Shown: piece by piece, positions 16,914 to 24,871 of the stretch
Layout of the letters: every line of letters starts with the position of its first letter
Position numbering within the stretch: the first letter of the stretch is position 1
DNA from: Deltaproteobacteria bacterium
GTDB taxonomy: Bacteria > Desulfobacterota > Desulfuromonadia > Desulfuromonadales > BM103
Length of the DNA: 31,749 bases
Direction: 5' to 3'
Assembly: GCA_019313105.1 (NCBI GenBank)
Contig: JAFDBW010000197.1
Span: 1 to 31,749 of the forward strand
Made by a program: the position numbers and the translations under genes
The notes under the pieces: model-generated
Told to the model about the DNA's origin: nothing
Database searches by the model: none
What the model saw: the letters and a program-made list of their open reading frames with translations, nothing else

Positions 16914-17627
16914 TCAGGCGGCGCGAGTCCCGACGTGGACGGCAGCAATCCCTCCGGTCAGGTCATGGACCTTGACGTCAACAAAGCCGGCCAGCTCCAT
17001 CATTTCTTTGAAGGTTTCACGGTCAGGAAATTCGAGCACGGAATCCGGCAGGTACTGGTAGGCGCTGCGTTGCGAAATCAAACCGCCCAGCCAGGGCAGT
17101 ACACGCAGGAAATAGAAGTAGTAGACAGCCCGAAAAAAGCCATTGCGTGGGGTCGCAAATTCCAGGATCGCTGCTCGCCCGCCGGGTTTCAGGACACGGG
17201 CCATTTCCTCCAGTCCCTTTTGACGGTCAACCACGTTGCGGATCCCGAAGGCGATCGTGATGCCGTCGAAGATGCCATCCGGATGCGGCATCGATTCACA
17301 GGGTGCATTGACCAGCACGATGCGGTCGCGATATGGCGACTCGGCAATTTTCCCACGTCCAAGTACCAGCATCCCCTGGGTAAAATCAGAGCCGACAATC
17401 TTCACACCCGGGGCGGTCTGACGTCCGATCTCAAGGGCCACATCACCTGTCCCCGTGGCAATATCCAACACCCTGCCGTCTTCCGGCACGGCCAGCTGCC
17501 CGACGGCAAAGCGACGCCAGCGCCGGTCTATGCCTAATGACAAGAGCCGGTTCAGCAGATCGTAGCGCGGCGCAATCCGATCAAACATATCGCGAATGCC
17601 GCGGCCTTTTTCGGTGAGTCTGGTCAT
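16914..17627 (-). CDS. ubiE: Demethylmenaquinone methyltransferase (UbiE/MenG)
   Basis: Methylates demethylmenaquinone, the last step of menaquinone synthesis, with S-adenosylmethionine. The 237-residue protein starts MTRLTEKGRGIRDMFDRIAP followed by RYDLLNRLLSLGIDRRWRR, the family opening. SAM motif I is VLDIATGTGDVALEIG, followed by VGSDFTQGML and DGITIAFGIRNV; the post-motif is RVLKPGGRAAILEFATP. Length is typical. The bacterial group suggested here relies on menaquinone, so MenG is the likelier activity than ubiquinone synthesis, though UbiE can do both. It stands alone, with convergent AsmA-like gene downstream and a divergent transporter upstream. Confidence 0.92.
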   Translation of the reverse strand: MTRLTEKGRGIRDMFDRIAPRYDLLNRLLSLGIDRRWRRFAVGQLAVPEDGRVLDIATGTGDVALEIGRQTAPGVKIVGSDFTQGMLVLGRGKIAESPYRDRIVLVNAPCESMPHPDGIFDGITIAFGIRNVVDRQKGLEEMARVLKPGGRAAILEFATPRNGFFRAVYYFYFLRVLPWLGGLISQRSAYQYLPDSVLEFPDRETFKEMMELAGFVDVKVHDLTGGIAAVHVGTRAA

Positions 17628-17883
17628 TTTCCATCAAATCCTGTCAGCGGGAATCGCCGGTTATGTAACACGCTGGTCACATTTCTGTCAGTAAAAATGT
17701 CACCACGATCCCCCGGGGAAATATTAACACAGGAAAACTTTACATAAGCATCTTCATCATGTATTCCTCTGCTTTCAGATTCCATCAACCTGTGCAGAAA
17801 TGCTGGCGCGAGAGGACGACAAGTCTCTTATTTCAGATTATACCGGTGCCTGTTAAACAAACCGGTGTGACAAGAGTGTGAAC

Positions 17884-18795
17884 GTGACAGAAAAAACCAG
17901 GCAGATGCTGCCTTTTATAAGTCTTATTCTGGCAATGCTGTTATGGGCCAGTTCTTTTGTCGCTCTGAAGTTGGCTTTCCGCGGCTATCACCCGATGCAG
18001 GTGATCTTCGGCAGAATGTTCATCGCCAGCCTTTGTTTCGTCGTCTTCATTCCCGCATTTCGCAAAATCAAGTGGCGGCGCCGCGACCTGAAGTACCTGC
18101 TGATCATGGCCATCTGCGAACCATGCCTCTACTTCATCTTTGAAGCCAAGGCTCTGGAACTGACCAGCGCCTCGCAAGCCGGGATGATTACCGCAATGCT
18201 GCCTCTGCTGGTGGCAATCCTGGCCTGGAGCGTCCTCAAAGAGAAGATTACCCGTCAGACCCTGACCGGGTTCATCCTGGCGATCCTCGGTGCCTGCTGG
18301 CTGAGCCTTGCCAGCGAGACAACTGCAGATGCTCCCGACCCGCTACTTGGTAATTTCTGCGAATTCCTGGCAATGGTCTGTGCAGCAGGCTACACTGTTG
18401 CACTGAAACATCTCTCCGATCATTATCCGCCTCTCTTCCTGACCGCCTTCCAGGCGTTTCTCGGCAGTGTTTTTTTCTTTCCTTTCCTGCTCATGCCGAG
18501 TGTCGGCATCCCCGGACACCTGGAGACGACTCCATTTCTGGCCGTTGTTTACCTGGGCACGTTCATCACATTCGGCGCCTATGCCTGTTACAATTTCGGG
18601 GTGAGCAGAGTTCCTGCAAGTCAGGCAGCTGGATTTGTCAATCTGATCCCGGTCTTCGGTGTGCTGCTCGGCATTCTGGTCCTTGGCGACAGGCTCAACA
18701 CTGAGCAGTGGCTGGCGTGCGGACTGGTCTTCTGCGGAGTCTGGATCAGCAGCAGACGCAAGGTCACGGTCCTGCCGAGGCCAGCTATAACATAG
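17884..18795 (+). CDS. EamA-family (DMT) transporter
   Basis: An inner-membrane protein of about 303 residues with ten predicted helices in two EamA repeats (about 10-140 and 155-290). The first repeat starts LPFISLILAMLLWASSFVALK and the second after GNFCEFLAMVCAAGYTVALK, each with the usual W/A-S-x-F/Y pattern. Family members export amino acids, metabolites or nucleotide-sugar-like compounds; the substrate cannot be inferred. The start is one of two nearby GTG codons (17878 or 17884); 17884 has AAGAG seven bases upstream. It is divergent from ubiE across about 256 bp in which I saw no other gene, and convergent with the DUF294 gene 27 bp away. Confidence 0.85.
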   Translation: MTEKTRQMLPFISLILAMLLWASSFVALKLAFRGYHPMQVIFGRMFIASLCFVVFIPAFRKIKWRRRDLKYLLIMAICEPCLYFIFEAKALELTSASQAGMITAMLPLLVAILAWSVLKEKITRQTLTGFILAILGACWLSLASETTADAPDPLLGNFCEFLAMVCAAGYTVALKHLSDHYPPLFLTAFQAFLGSVFFFPFLLMPSVGIPGHLETTPFLAVVYLGTFITFGAYACYNFGVSRVPASQAAGFVNLIPVFGVLLGILVLGDRLNTEQWLACGLVFCGVWISSRRKVTVLPRPAIT

Positions 18796-18822
18796 CCACC
18801 GAAGGCATCGCCTTACCTTAAA

Positions 18823-20736
18823 TCAGAAGGGTGTGCGGGAAAAATGTCTCTTCGTCGCATCCTGCAGTTTTGACACAGCCTGGAACGACTCTTTCAGGAG
18901 ATCCTGTTCCGTTTTGCTCAGCGCGTAAGGGTCGAGGAAATGCGATGGGGGATGACCGGATTCGATCATGCTGATTTCATGCCTCAGCCTGAGGAAGACC
19001 AGGGCCTCGAATGCGGCCCTGATGTGCTCGGCGGTTTCTATGGCAAAGACATTCTGCGCCACCAAAGCTTGGAGTCGATCCATTGTGGATATCTCCTGAA
19101 TGCCTCTTTCCAGGGCAAACATCCTGACGCAGTCAACAATGTAGACGCAACCACCGTACTTGACCGAAAGCATTCCAGCGTTATGGCCCTCTTTCTCAAC
19201 CGAGAAGCGGCCCAGCAGGCCAAGCGGGACCTTGTAACGCAGATCCAGGGTCATCATGTGATAGAGGAATCCCTGGTGTGTTTCGATACCTCTGACGACC
19301 ATCTCCCGCAAATCGTGGGCCAGTTCAACATCACCCATCAAGGGCAGGAAATCGAAGAAGATCGAGGAATTTCTGACATGAGTCGGTTCCGGATCGAGCA
19401 ACCAGCTGTTGATGCGCTCCTGCCAGTCGACCAGACGGCCGCGCCATTCACTGTTACGGGCCATGACATCACCATCGCAGAGCGGGTATCCCACCCGGTC
19501 GAGGGCCATGTTAAGCCTATCGCTGAAAGGCACAAAAAAAGCGTCCACCTCATCCTGCTGCAGATCGGGAAAATCTTCGAAGATGAACCCGTTATCCTGG
19601 TCGGGCTGTAGCAACATCTCACGGCGACCGGCGCTGCCCATGATCAGGAAGCAATGCCGGATCTCGGGCATCGTCAGCCCTTCCGCAGTCATCTCATCAA
19701 GACATAACTGATAGACACGCCGGATAATCGCGTGATGGATATGGGACAGGATCTCCATGACTTCAGGAGTGCTTCGGGTTTCCGACAACAGCGCACGAGC
19801 GACACCCACCGTTTCCTTGCGAATTGATGCCAGCCCCTCAATCGACTTCTCTTCACGGATATTTCCCAGCAGTAAAAGAGCCTTCTGCGAGCGATATCTC
19901 ATCAAGTCACGGGGCGTAACGATCCCGACAAGCTGGTTGCGATCGATGATCGGCAGATGGTTGAGCCCATGACTGGTCATGAACGCCATGGCTTCGTACA
20001 TGTAGGTATCAGGCGTCATGGTCGGCGGACAGGAACGCATGACATCCCGGGCAGTCATGGAACGGGCATTGACATTATCCGGTGCCAGGACCTTGGCAAC
20101 CAGGTCACTGCCCGTGATGATGCCGATTGGCTCATTCTCGGGATTGACGACCACCAGGAAGTTGATCCCATGCTCTGTTAGACGCCGCGCTACGGCATTG
20201 ACCGTTGTATCAGGCGTGCAGGTAACCACAGGAGAAGACATGATCTCCGAAAGCCGTTTTTTGAAAGGGTATGATTCCACCTGCATCAGGGCTGAACCTG
20301 AATGCTCGGAGACAATTTCCGAATAGAGTTTACGGACTCTGGACAGGACACTGCTGGTGAAGAATTTGCTCAGCTGTGGATATTCATTCTGCAACTTCTG
20401 TAGAACTTCTGCAGGAATCATGTAGCAAATTGTTGGTTTAACGGTCCGGGCCCCGCCTGCATAAGGTTCTCCGGTAAACACCGGAGTTCCACCAAACAGT
20501 TGTCCCTCCTTGCGGTAATCGACCACCATGTCGATTCCCCCTGGCGAAAGCAAGGTGATCGTCACCAACCCTTCCTTAATCACATAAAGGTAGCCAGTCG
20601 GGGGATCATTCTGTTGGAAGATGTCGAAGTTGGCAGGGAATTTCTTCTGGATAGCAGCCTTTCTCAGCTCATTGAATGCTGATTCTGGGAGCTGGTCGAA
20701 AGGTTCGGTTTCTTTTAGATGTTTGATCAACGGCAT
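18823..20736 (-). CDS. cNMP-binding, CBS and DUF294 nucleotidyltransferase-like protein
   Basis: A 637-residue cytoplasmic signalling protein with four parts: a cyclic-nucleotide-binding domain (about 10-130), a CBS pair (about 165-285, MSSPVVTCTPDTTVNAVARR and DVMRSCPPTMTPDTYMYEAM), a DUF294 nucleotidyltransferase domain (about 310-470) with GSAGRRE (367-373) and acidic DQD (379-381), and the DUF294 C-terminal domain. The GS-x-GR-x-E...D-x-D pattern is that of GlnD/polbeta-like enzymes and appears intact, so nucleotide transfer is plausible but its target is unknown. CBS domains usually sense adenosine nucleotides. The ATG lacks a visible ribosome binding site; an upstream stop rules out a longer form. 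A palindrome lies upstream at 20793-20805. Confidence 0.88.
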   Translation of the reverse strand: MPLIKHLKETEPFDQLPESAFNELRKAAIQKKFPANFDIFQQNDPPTGYLYVIKEGLVTITLLSPGGIDMVVDYRKEGQLFGGTPVFTGEPYAGGARTVKPTICYMIPAEVLQKLQNEYPQLSKFFTSSVLSRVRKLYSEIVSEHSGSALMQVESYPFKKRLSEIMSSPVVTCTPDTTVNAVARRLTEHGINFLVVVNPENEPIGIITGSDLVAKVLAPDNVNARSMTARDVMRSCPPTMTPDTYMYEAMAFMTSHGLNHLPIIDRNQLVGIVTPRDLMRYRSQKALLLLGNIREEKSIEGLASIRKETVGVARALLSETRSTPEVMEILSHIHHAIIRRVYQLCLDEMTAEGLTMPEIRHCFLIMGSAGRREMLLQPDQDNGFIFEDFPDLQQDEVDAFFVPFSDRLNMALDRVGYPLCDGDVMARNSEWRGRLVDWQERINSWLLDPEPTHVRNSSIFFDFLPLMGDVELAHDLREMVVRGIETHQGFLYHMMTLDLRYKVPLGLLGRFSVEKEGHNAGMLSVKYGGCVYIVDCVRMFALERGIQEISTMDRLQALVAQNVFAIETAEHIRAAFEALVFLRLRHEISMIESGHPPSHFLDPYALSKTEQDLLKESFQAVSKLQDATKRHFSRTPF

Positions 20737-20792
20737 AGGGATATTAACGTTGCACAGGCTAAATTAATCTAAGAGGCTGCCCTCAAATTCAG

Positions 20793-20805
20793 TGATAATT
20801 TATCA
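20793..20805. promoter_or_regulatory. 13-bp palindrome upstream of the DUF294 gene
   Basis: TGATAATTTATCA is a perfect inverted repeat (6-bp arms, one central base) 57 bp before the DUF294 start, in an AT-rich intergenic segment. It could be an operator for a dimeric regulator. I found no reliable -35/-10 pair around it, and the surrounding 200-bp gap (20737-20936) shows no gene. Confidence 0.4.
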
Positions 20806-20936
20806 TTAATCGCACAGACGGGCAAACGCTTTAAGCTTCCGGAAGGCGTCTTTTGGGACGATTTTGCATCGAGAAAGGAGTTGGCCCCGACCTGGACGCA
20901 TCAGCGAAAGAAGACCGAACCGACTTGTCAAGCAGA

Positions 20937-21701
20937 TCAGGTCAAATTTCGCGGGATATAGGGAGAATGCCATCCCAGTTTGGAGGAAACGATGCCACAG
21001 GTGTCAAGCAGTGGATTCAGAATCTGTTTCTGAATAACTTCGCTGGAGAGACGGAATTCCGGGCCGACGACACAGATTGCCCCATGCAGCTTACCGCCGC
21101 TGCCAAACAGCGGAGCCGCCACACTGGCAATACCTTCTCCCAAAGCATCATTGTCCTGGGCGTAACCATGACCACGGCTTACCGTAAAATGCCTTGCGGC
21201 AGGATTGCCAGGCTCAGCGACGATTTTCTCCTGACCCTTGTTAAAGGCCAGCAGAACCTGACCGGCGGCGGTTGTTTCGAGAGGGAATCGTTTGCCGACC
21301 AGGGAGACGATCTTGACTTTCTGGGTGGTGTCGATCATGTCCAGGAAAAGGACTTCCTTGCGCCGTCGAACCGCGATATAGACCGCCTCATTGCAGCCCC
21401 GGGCCAAACGTTCAACAACCGGACGGGCATGTCTCAACAACCCCATTCGCGACAGGAACTTCTGACCGATTTCATAGGCAGACAGGCCGAGACGGTATTT
21501 TCCCGATTGCTCCTCGCGTTCGACATAGCCGCGATTTTCAAACGTTGCCAGAAGACGGAAAACACTCGTCTTGTTCATGGCAAGCTTTTCACTCAGCTGA
21601 CTGATACGGACGTCGTCGTCTATCTCACTGAGAGCTTCCAACACATCAAGAGCGTTTTCAACGGCTTGTATAGAATATGATTCCTTGTCTCTGGAGGGCA
21701 C
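20937..21701 (-). CDS. IclR-family transcriptional regulator
   Basis: A 254-residue regulator. The N-terminal winged helix-turn-helix (about 8-75) includes AVENALDVLEALSE, RISQLSEKLAMNKTSVFRLL and ENRGYVERE; the C-terminal effector-binding (GAF-like) domain includes RLARGCNEAVYIAVRRRKEV, KRFPLETTAAGQVLLAF and ASVAAPLFGSGGKLHGAICV. Members usually control aromatic, glyoxylate or sugar catabolism; the ligand cannot be told here. The start is GTG at 21701, with AAGGAG six bases upstream; the longer reading frame starting further upstream is not needed. No catabolic gene adjoins it. Its promoter overlaps a palindrome, suggesting autoregulation. Confidence 0.9.
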   Translation of the reverse strand: MPSRDKESYSIQAVENALDVLEALSEIDDDVRISQLSEKLAMNKTSVFRLLATFENRGYVEREEQSGKYRLGLSAYEIGQKFLSRMGLLRHARPVVERLARGCNEAVYIAVRRRKEVLFLDMIDTTQKVKIVSLVGKRFPLETTAAGQVLLAFNKGQEKIVAEPGNPAARHFTVSRGHGYAQDNDALGEGIASVAAPLFGSGGKLHGAICVVGPEFRLSSEVIQKQILNPLLDTCGIVSSKLGWHSPYIPRNLT

Positions 21702-21750
21702 GGATAACTCCTTATGGAATCGCAAAAAATAACAAAAAGAACTTGTGTGG

Positions 21751-21782
21751 AATAAAATAATACGCTGTTTTATTATTGTCAA
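21751..21782 (-). promoter_or_regulatory. iclR-type gene promoter with overlapping inverted repeat
   Basis: On the minus strand -35 TTGACA (21782-21777), a 17-bp spacer and -10 TATTTT (21759-21754). An inverted repeat, AATAAAA (21751-21757) and TTTTATT (21768-21774) with a 10-bp spacer, overlaps the -10 and the spacer, so a protein bound there would block polymerase. Likely an autoregulatory operator (inference). Confidence 0.6.
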
Positions 21783-21826
21783 CGATTTGCTTAAAAAAGT
21801 TAGTTAAAAGCAAAGCTAGCGGGTGT

Positions 21827-21846
21827 AAAAAATCCCACTTATTGGG
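21827..21846 (-). terminator. weak terminator candidate after the Nudix gene
   Basis: On the minus strand CCCA/TGGG (21846-21843 with 21837-21834) forms a 4-bp stem with a 5-nt loop, followed by ATTTTTT. It lies about 140 bp past the Nudix stop. The stem is short, so termination would be weak. Confidence 0.3.
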
Positions 21847-21983
21847 TAAAGGACTCCTGAAAAACATTATATAATCTGATAAACCAGACATTTAACAAGC
21901 TCTGGAGGGAATTATCACGGAATAGAAAAATACCGTTCTAAAATCTTATTTGATAGTTCAGAGAGGTCAACTTTGGTGGTGGA

Positions 21984-22397
21984 TCAGGTATTCAGTCGAT
22001 CAATGATTGGCTGGTCGGCCGGCAGGATGTTGAAATTCACCATTTCGCGCGGCAGGACCCAACGGTGCTCTGCCACACCGAGGTCGCGCAGCGTATCTGT
22101 CAGGAGCTCACATTGGTAGGCAAGGATCAGGACCGGGCCCCACTCGTAACGATAGAAAACAACTTCGTAAATACCGCTGACCCGGACCTCGACATCGAGC
22201 TCTTCCCGCATCTCACGGCAGAGGGCTTGTTCGGGGCTTTCGCCGGGGTCAACCTTGCCACCCGGGAATTCCCAGAAACCAGGATGGCGCTTGTCATCCG
22301 GCCGCCTGGTCAGCAAAACTTTTTCGCCATCAAACACCACGGCAGCAGTAACCAATATCGGCATTTCCGTCTGCTCTGTCCGGCTCTGGAGTTCCAT
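21984..22397 (-). CDS. MutT-like Nudix hydrolase (8-oxo-dGTP diphosphatase type)
   Basis: Hydrolyses nucleoside diphosphate-linked compounds; the MutT subgroup removes oxidised dGTP. The 137-residue protein begins its domain at MPILVTAAVVFDGEKVLLTR and has a complete Nudix box, GGKVDPGESPEQALCREMRE followed by EL, with catalytic glutamates present. The preceding HPGFWEFPGGK is the usual MutT entry, and a short C-terminal helix closes it (ILPADQPIIDRLNT). Two starts are possible: ATG at 22397 (used here) or ATG at 22364, and neither has a strong ribosome binding site; the extra N-terminal 11 residues may not be real. Substrate is assigned by family only. Confidence 0.85.
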   Translation of the reverse strand: MELQSRTEQTEMPILVTAAVVFDGEKVLLTRRPDDKRHPGFWEFPGGKVDPGESPEQALCREMREELDVEVRVSGIYEVVFYRYEWGPVLILAYQCELLTDTLRDLGVAEHRWVLPREMVNFNILPADQPIIDRLNT

Positions 22398-22548
22398 GCC
22401 GCTTACGATAGCAGATCATGATCGGCAATGCCATTGATGAAGCCATAAGCTGAATCAATTTCACCCTTTCATTTGCTTGCTGCAAGGGGACGATCATGAT
22501 AATTTGTTGTGATTTTTTCTCAGCACGCCACCCGCAAAGGAGACAATC

Positions 22549-23175
22549 GTGTCCGTTCATGAGATCAAGCACCCTCTGGTTCGACACAAGCTGGGCCTGA
22601 TGCGCCGTGATGATGTCAGCACCAAGGCTTTTCGCGAACTCGCCTCGGAAGTTGCGCGCCTGCTGACCTACGAGGCGACCAGCGACCTGGAGACGGAGAA
22701 GGAAACCATCAAGGGTTGGGCCGGGCAGGTCTCGGTCGACACGATCAAGGGCAAGAAGATCACTGTCGTGCCGATTCTGCGTGCCGGGCTTGGCATGATG
22801 GACGGCGTCCTTGACCTGATCCCGAGTGCCAGGGTCAGCGTCATAGGCCTCTACCGCAACGAACAGACGCTGGAGCCCGTCGCCTACTACGAGAAATTCA
22901 CCAGCCGGATTGAAGATCGTACAGCCATGATCCTCGATCCGATGCTGGCGACCGGCGGCAGCGTGATCGCCGCGATCGACATGCTCAAGGAATCGGGCTG
23001 CAAAAAGATCAAGGGTTTATTCCTGGTTGCCGCACCGGAGGGGATTGCCGCACTGCAGAAGAAACATCCGGATGTAGACATCTATGTCGCGGCGATCGAC
23101 GAGAAGCTGAACGAGGTCGGCTACATTCTGCCCGGCCTCGGCGACGCCGGAGACAAGATCTTCGGCACCAAGTAG
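22549..23175 (+). CDS. upp: Uracil phosphoribosyltransferase
   Basis: Makes UMP from uracil and PRPP in pyrimidine salvage. The 208-residue protein has the family start MSVHEIKHPLVRHKLGLMR, the segment VVPILRAGLGMMDGVLDLIP, the PRPP-binding loop LDPMLATGGSVIAAID, and the uracil-binding C-terminal LPGLGDAGDKIFGTK. Length is exactly typical. It starts with GTG at 22549; AAAGGAG lies eight bases upstream. It is followed by the uracil permease with a 76-bp gap and the pair is probably one transcript ending at the terminator at 24603-24628. Confidence 0.96.
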   Translation: MSVHEIKHPLVRHKLGLMRRDDVSTKAFRELASEVARLLTYEATSDLETEKETIKGWAGQVSVDTIKGKKITVVPILRAGLGMMDGVLDLIPSARVSVIGLYRNEQTLEPVAYYEKFTSRIEDRTAMILDPMLATGGSVIAAIDMLKESGCKKIKGLFLVAAPEGIAALQKKHPDVDIYVAAIDEKLNEVGYILPGLGDAGDKIFGTK

Positions 23176-23251
23176 CGACCCGGTCAAGGGCGCCTTTTTA
23201 CCCGGCGTTTCCGGGCAGACAAGCAAAAAATTCATTACAGGAGCATATTCA

Positions 23252-24568
23252 ATGTCAGAGAACCTGCAGGACAATACGTTCAGCCTCAACCCCAAGCAGA
23301 TCGTCATTGGCGCCCAGATGCTCTTTGTCGCTTTCGGCGCACTGGTGCTGGTCCCACTTCTGACCGGGTTGAATGCCAATGTCGCGCTCTTTACGGCCGG
23401 CGCCGGCACATTGGTATTCCAACTGGTCACACGCGGCAAGGTCCCGGTGTTCCTGGCTTCCAGTTTCGCCTTCATCGCGCCGATCATCTACGGTGTACAA
23501 CAGTGGGGCATTCCCGGCACGATGTGCGGCCTTGCTGCAGCTGGACTGCTTTACGTTCTTATCAGCCTCGGCATAAGGGTCTTCGGTTCCGATATCCTGC
23601 ATCGCATCCTGCCACCGGTCGTGACCGGACCCGTGATCATGGTCATCGGCCTGGTCCTGGCCCCGGTCGCCGTGCACATGGCCTCTGGCCGAACCGGTGA
23701 CGGCGCCGCCTGGCTGGTTCCGCAGCCGACTGCCTACATGGTTGCAGGAGTGGCGCTGATCGTTACCGTCCTCGTTTCGTTGCTTGGCAAAGGGCTGTTC
23801 AGGCTGATCCCGATCCTCTGCGGCATCACCGCCGGTTACCTTACTGCTCTCGGACTCGACTTGAGCGGAATTTCAAGTTCGATCCAGGCGAGCTTTGATC
23901 CAGGCGAGCTGCAGAACTGGACCGGACCGACGCTGATTTCGATGCAGAAGGTCCTCGATGCGCCATGGCTGGCAGTTCCGGACTTCACCCTGCCGGTCTG
24001 GAATCTCGAAGCGATTTTCTTTATTGTACCGGTCGCGATTGCCCCGGCGATAGAACACTTCGGCGACGTCCTGGCGATCGGCAGCATCACCGGCAAAGAC
24101 TATGTCGACGATCCCGGCATACACAAAACCATGCTCGGCGACGGGCTCGCCACCAGCCTGGCGGCGTGTCTCGGCGGACCGCCCAACACCACCTACTCCG
24201 AGGTCTCCGGCGCCGTGGCCCTGACCCGCTCCTTCAACCCGTTTATCATGACCTGGGCAGCCATTGCAGCAATCCTGCTCGCCTTCATTGGCAAGCTCGG
24301 TGGCTTCCTCAACACCATCCCGGCACCGGTCATGGGCGGCATCATGGTCCTGCTGTTCGGCGCGATTGCAGTGATCGGCATCAACACCCTGGTCAGGGCG
24401 GGCACCGACCTGATGCAGCCGCGCAACCTGACGATCGTTGCAGTCATACTGGTGTTCGGGATCGGCGGCATGAACTTCGACCTGACCGTTGTCAAGCTAG
24501 GTGGAATCGGCCTGGCCGGCATTATCGGTGTAGTGCTGAACCAGATTTTGCCGCAGGCGAGAAGTTGA
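23252..24568 (+). CDS. uraA: Uracil permease (NCS2 family)
   Basis: Proton-coupled uracil uptake across the inner membrane. The 438-residue protein has about 14 predicted membrane segments. Transport motifs are visible: SSFAFIAPII in the first half, AIEHFGDVLAIGSITGKDY with the conserved Glu, and LGGPPNTTYSEVSGAVALTR, with NTTYSE like other NCS2 members. The ATG has AGGAG upstream at a normal distance. Compared with E. coli UraA, the loop before the second inverted half (about 205-240) seems longer; it includes a 14-bp DNA repeat. Together with upp, it salvages external uracil. Confidence 0.95.
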   Translation: MSENLQDNTFSLNPKQIVIGAQMLFVAFGALVLVPLLTGLNANVALFTAGAGTLVFQLVTRGKVPVFLASSFAFIAPIIYGVQQWGIPGTMCGLAAAGLLYVLISLGIRVFGSDILHRILPPVVTGPVIMVIGLVLAPVAVHMASGRTGDGAAWLVPQPTAYMVAGVALIVTVLVSLLGKGLFRLIPILCGITAGYLTALGLDLSGISSSIQASFDPGELQNWTGPTLISMQKVLDAPWLAVPDFTLPVWNLEAIFFIVPVAIAPAIEHFGDVLAIGSITGKDYVDDPGIHKTMLGDGLATSLAACLGGPPNTTYSEVSGAVALTRSFNPFIMTWAAIAAILLAFIGKLGGFLNTIPAPVMGGIMVLLFGAIAVIGINTLVRAGTDLMQPRNLTIVAVILVFGIGGMNFDLTVVKLGGIGLAGIIGVVLNQILPQARS

Positions 24569-24602
24569 CAACCTCACCGAAAAGCAACTTTATGAATTAA
24601 GG

Positions 24603-24628
24603 GCGCCTTGCCAACAGGGCGCTTTTTT
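24603..24628 (+). terminator. intrinsic terminator of upp-uraA
   Basis: GCGCCTTG (24603-24610) pairs with CAGGGCGC (24615-24622) to give an 8-bp GC-rich stem (one G-U pair) with a CCAA loop, followed at once by six T residues. It lies 34 bp past the uraA stop and is the clearest intrinsic terminator in the window. Confidence 0.92.
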
Positions 24629-24768
24629 ATGAACCCATTATCCGCTTTCAGAGGACCACGCCACATTTTGCATGATATTGGTGCTTATAATGTGGCTCAT
24701 AACGGGAACCGTGTGTGGTGCATGAAGGGTCATGAAAACGGTTCTATACACAAATGATCCTGATTGCT
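24629..24768. other. non-coding stretch after the uraA terminator
   Basis: No gene is visible. It has an inverted repeat GAACCGT (about 24707-24713) with ACGGTTC (about 24738-24744), and a TATAAT without a good -35 (near 24687-24692). It separates uraA from the next promoter. I see no tRNA or long repeat. Confidence 0.5.
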
Positions 24769-24796
24769 TTGACCCCACCCCCTGGCCGGTTATAAT
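24769..24796 (+). promoter_or_regulatory. promoter of the lhgO-type gene
   Basis: -35 TTGACC (24769-24774), a 16-bp spacer and a perfect -10 TATAAT (24791-24796), about 75 bp before the start codon. The gene therefore has its own promoter, separate from upp-uraA. Confidence 0.65.
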
Positions 24797-24871
24797 TCAA
24801 ACAACACAATTCAGCCAGCGGCCGAAGTGTTTGCAGGACGATCCTGAACCAGCAAGGGAATACACCAAAGG

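Noticed and set aside
20853..21680. 275-codon open frame antisense to the IclR gene
   Set aside because: Covers the IclR gene whose start, promoter and domains are clear; no independent support.
24687..24692. TATAAT in the gap after uraA as promoter of lhgO
   Set aside because: No acceptable -35 at 16-18 bp; the pair at 24769-24796 is much better and closer.
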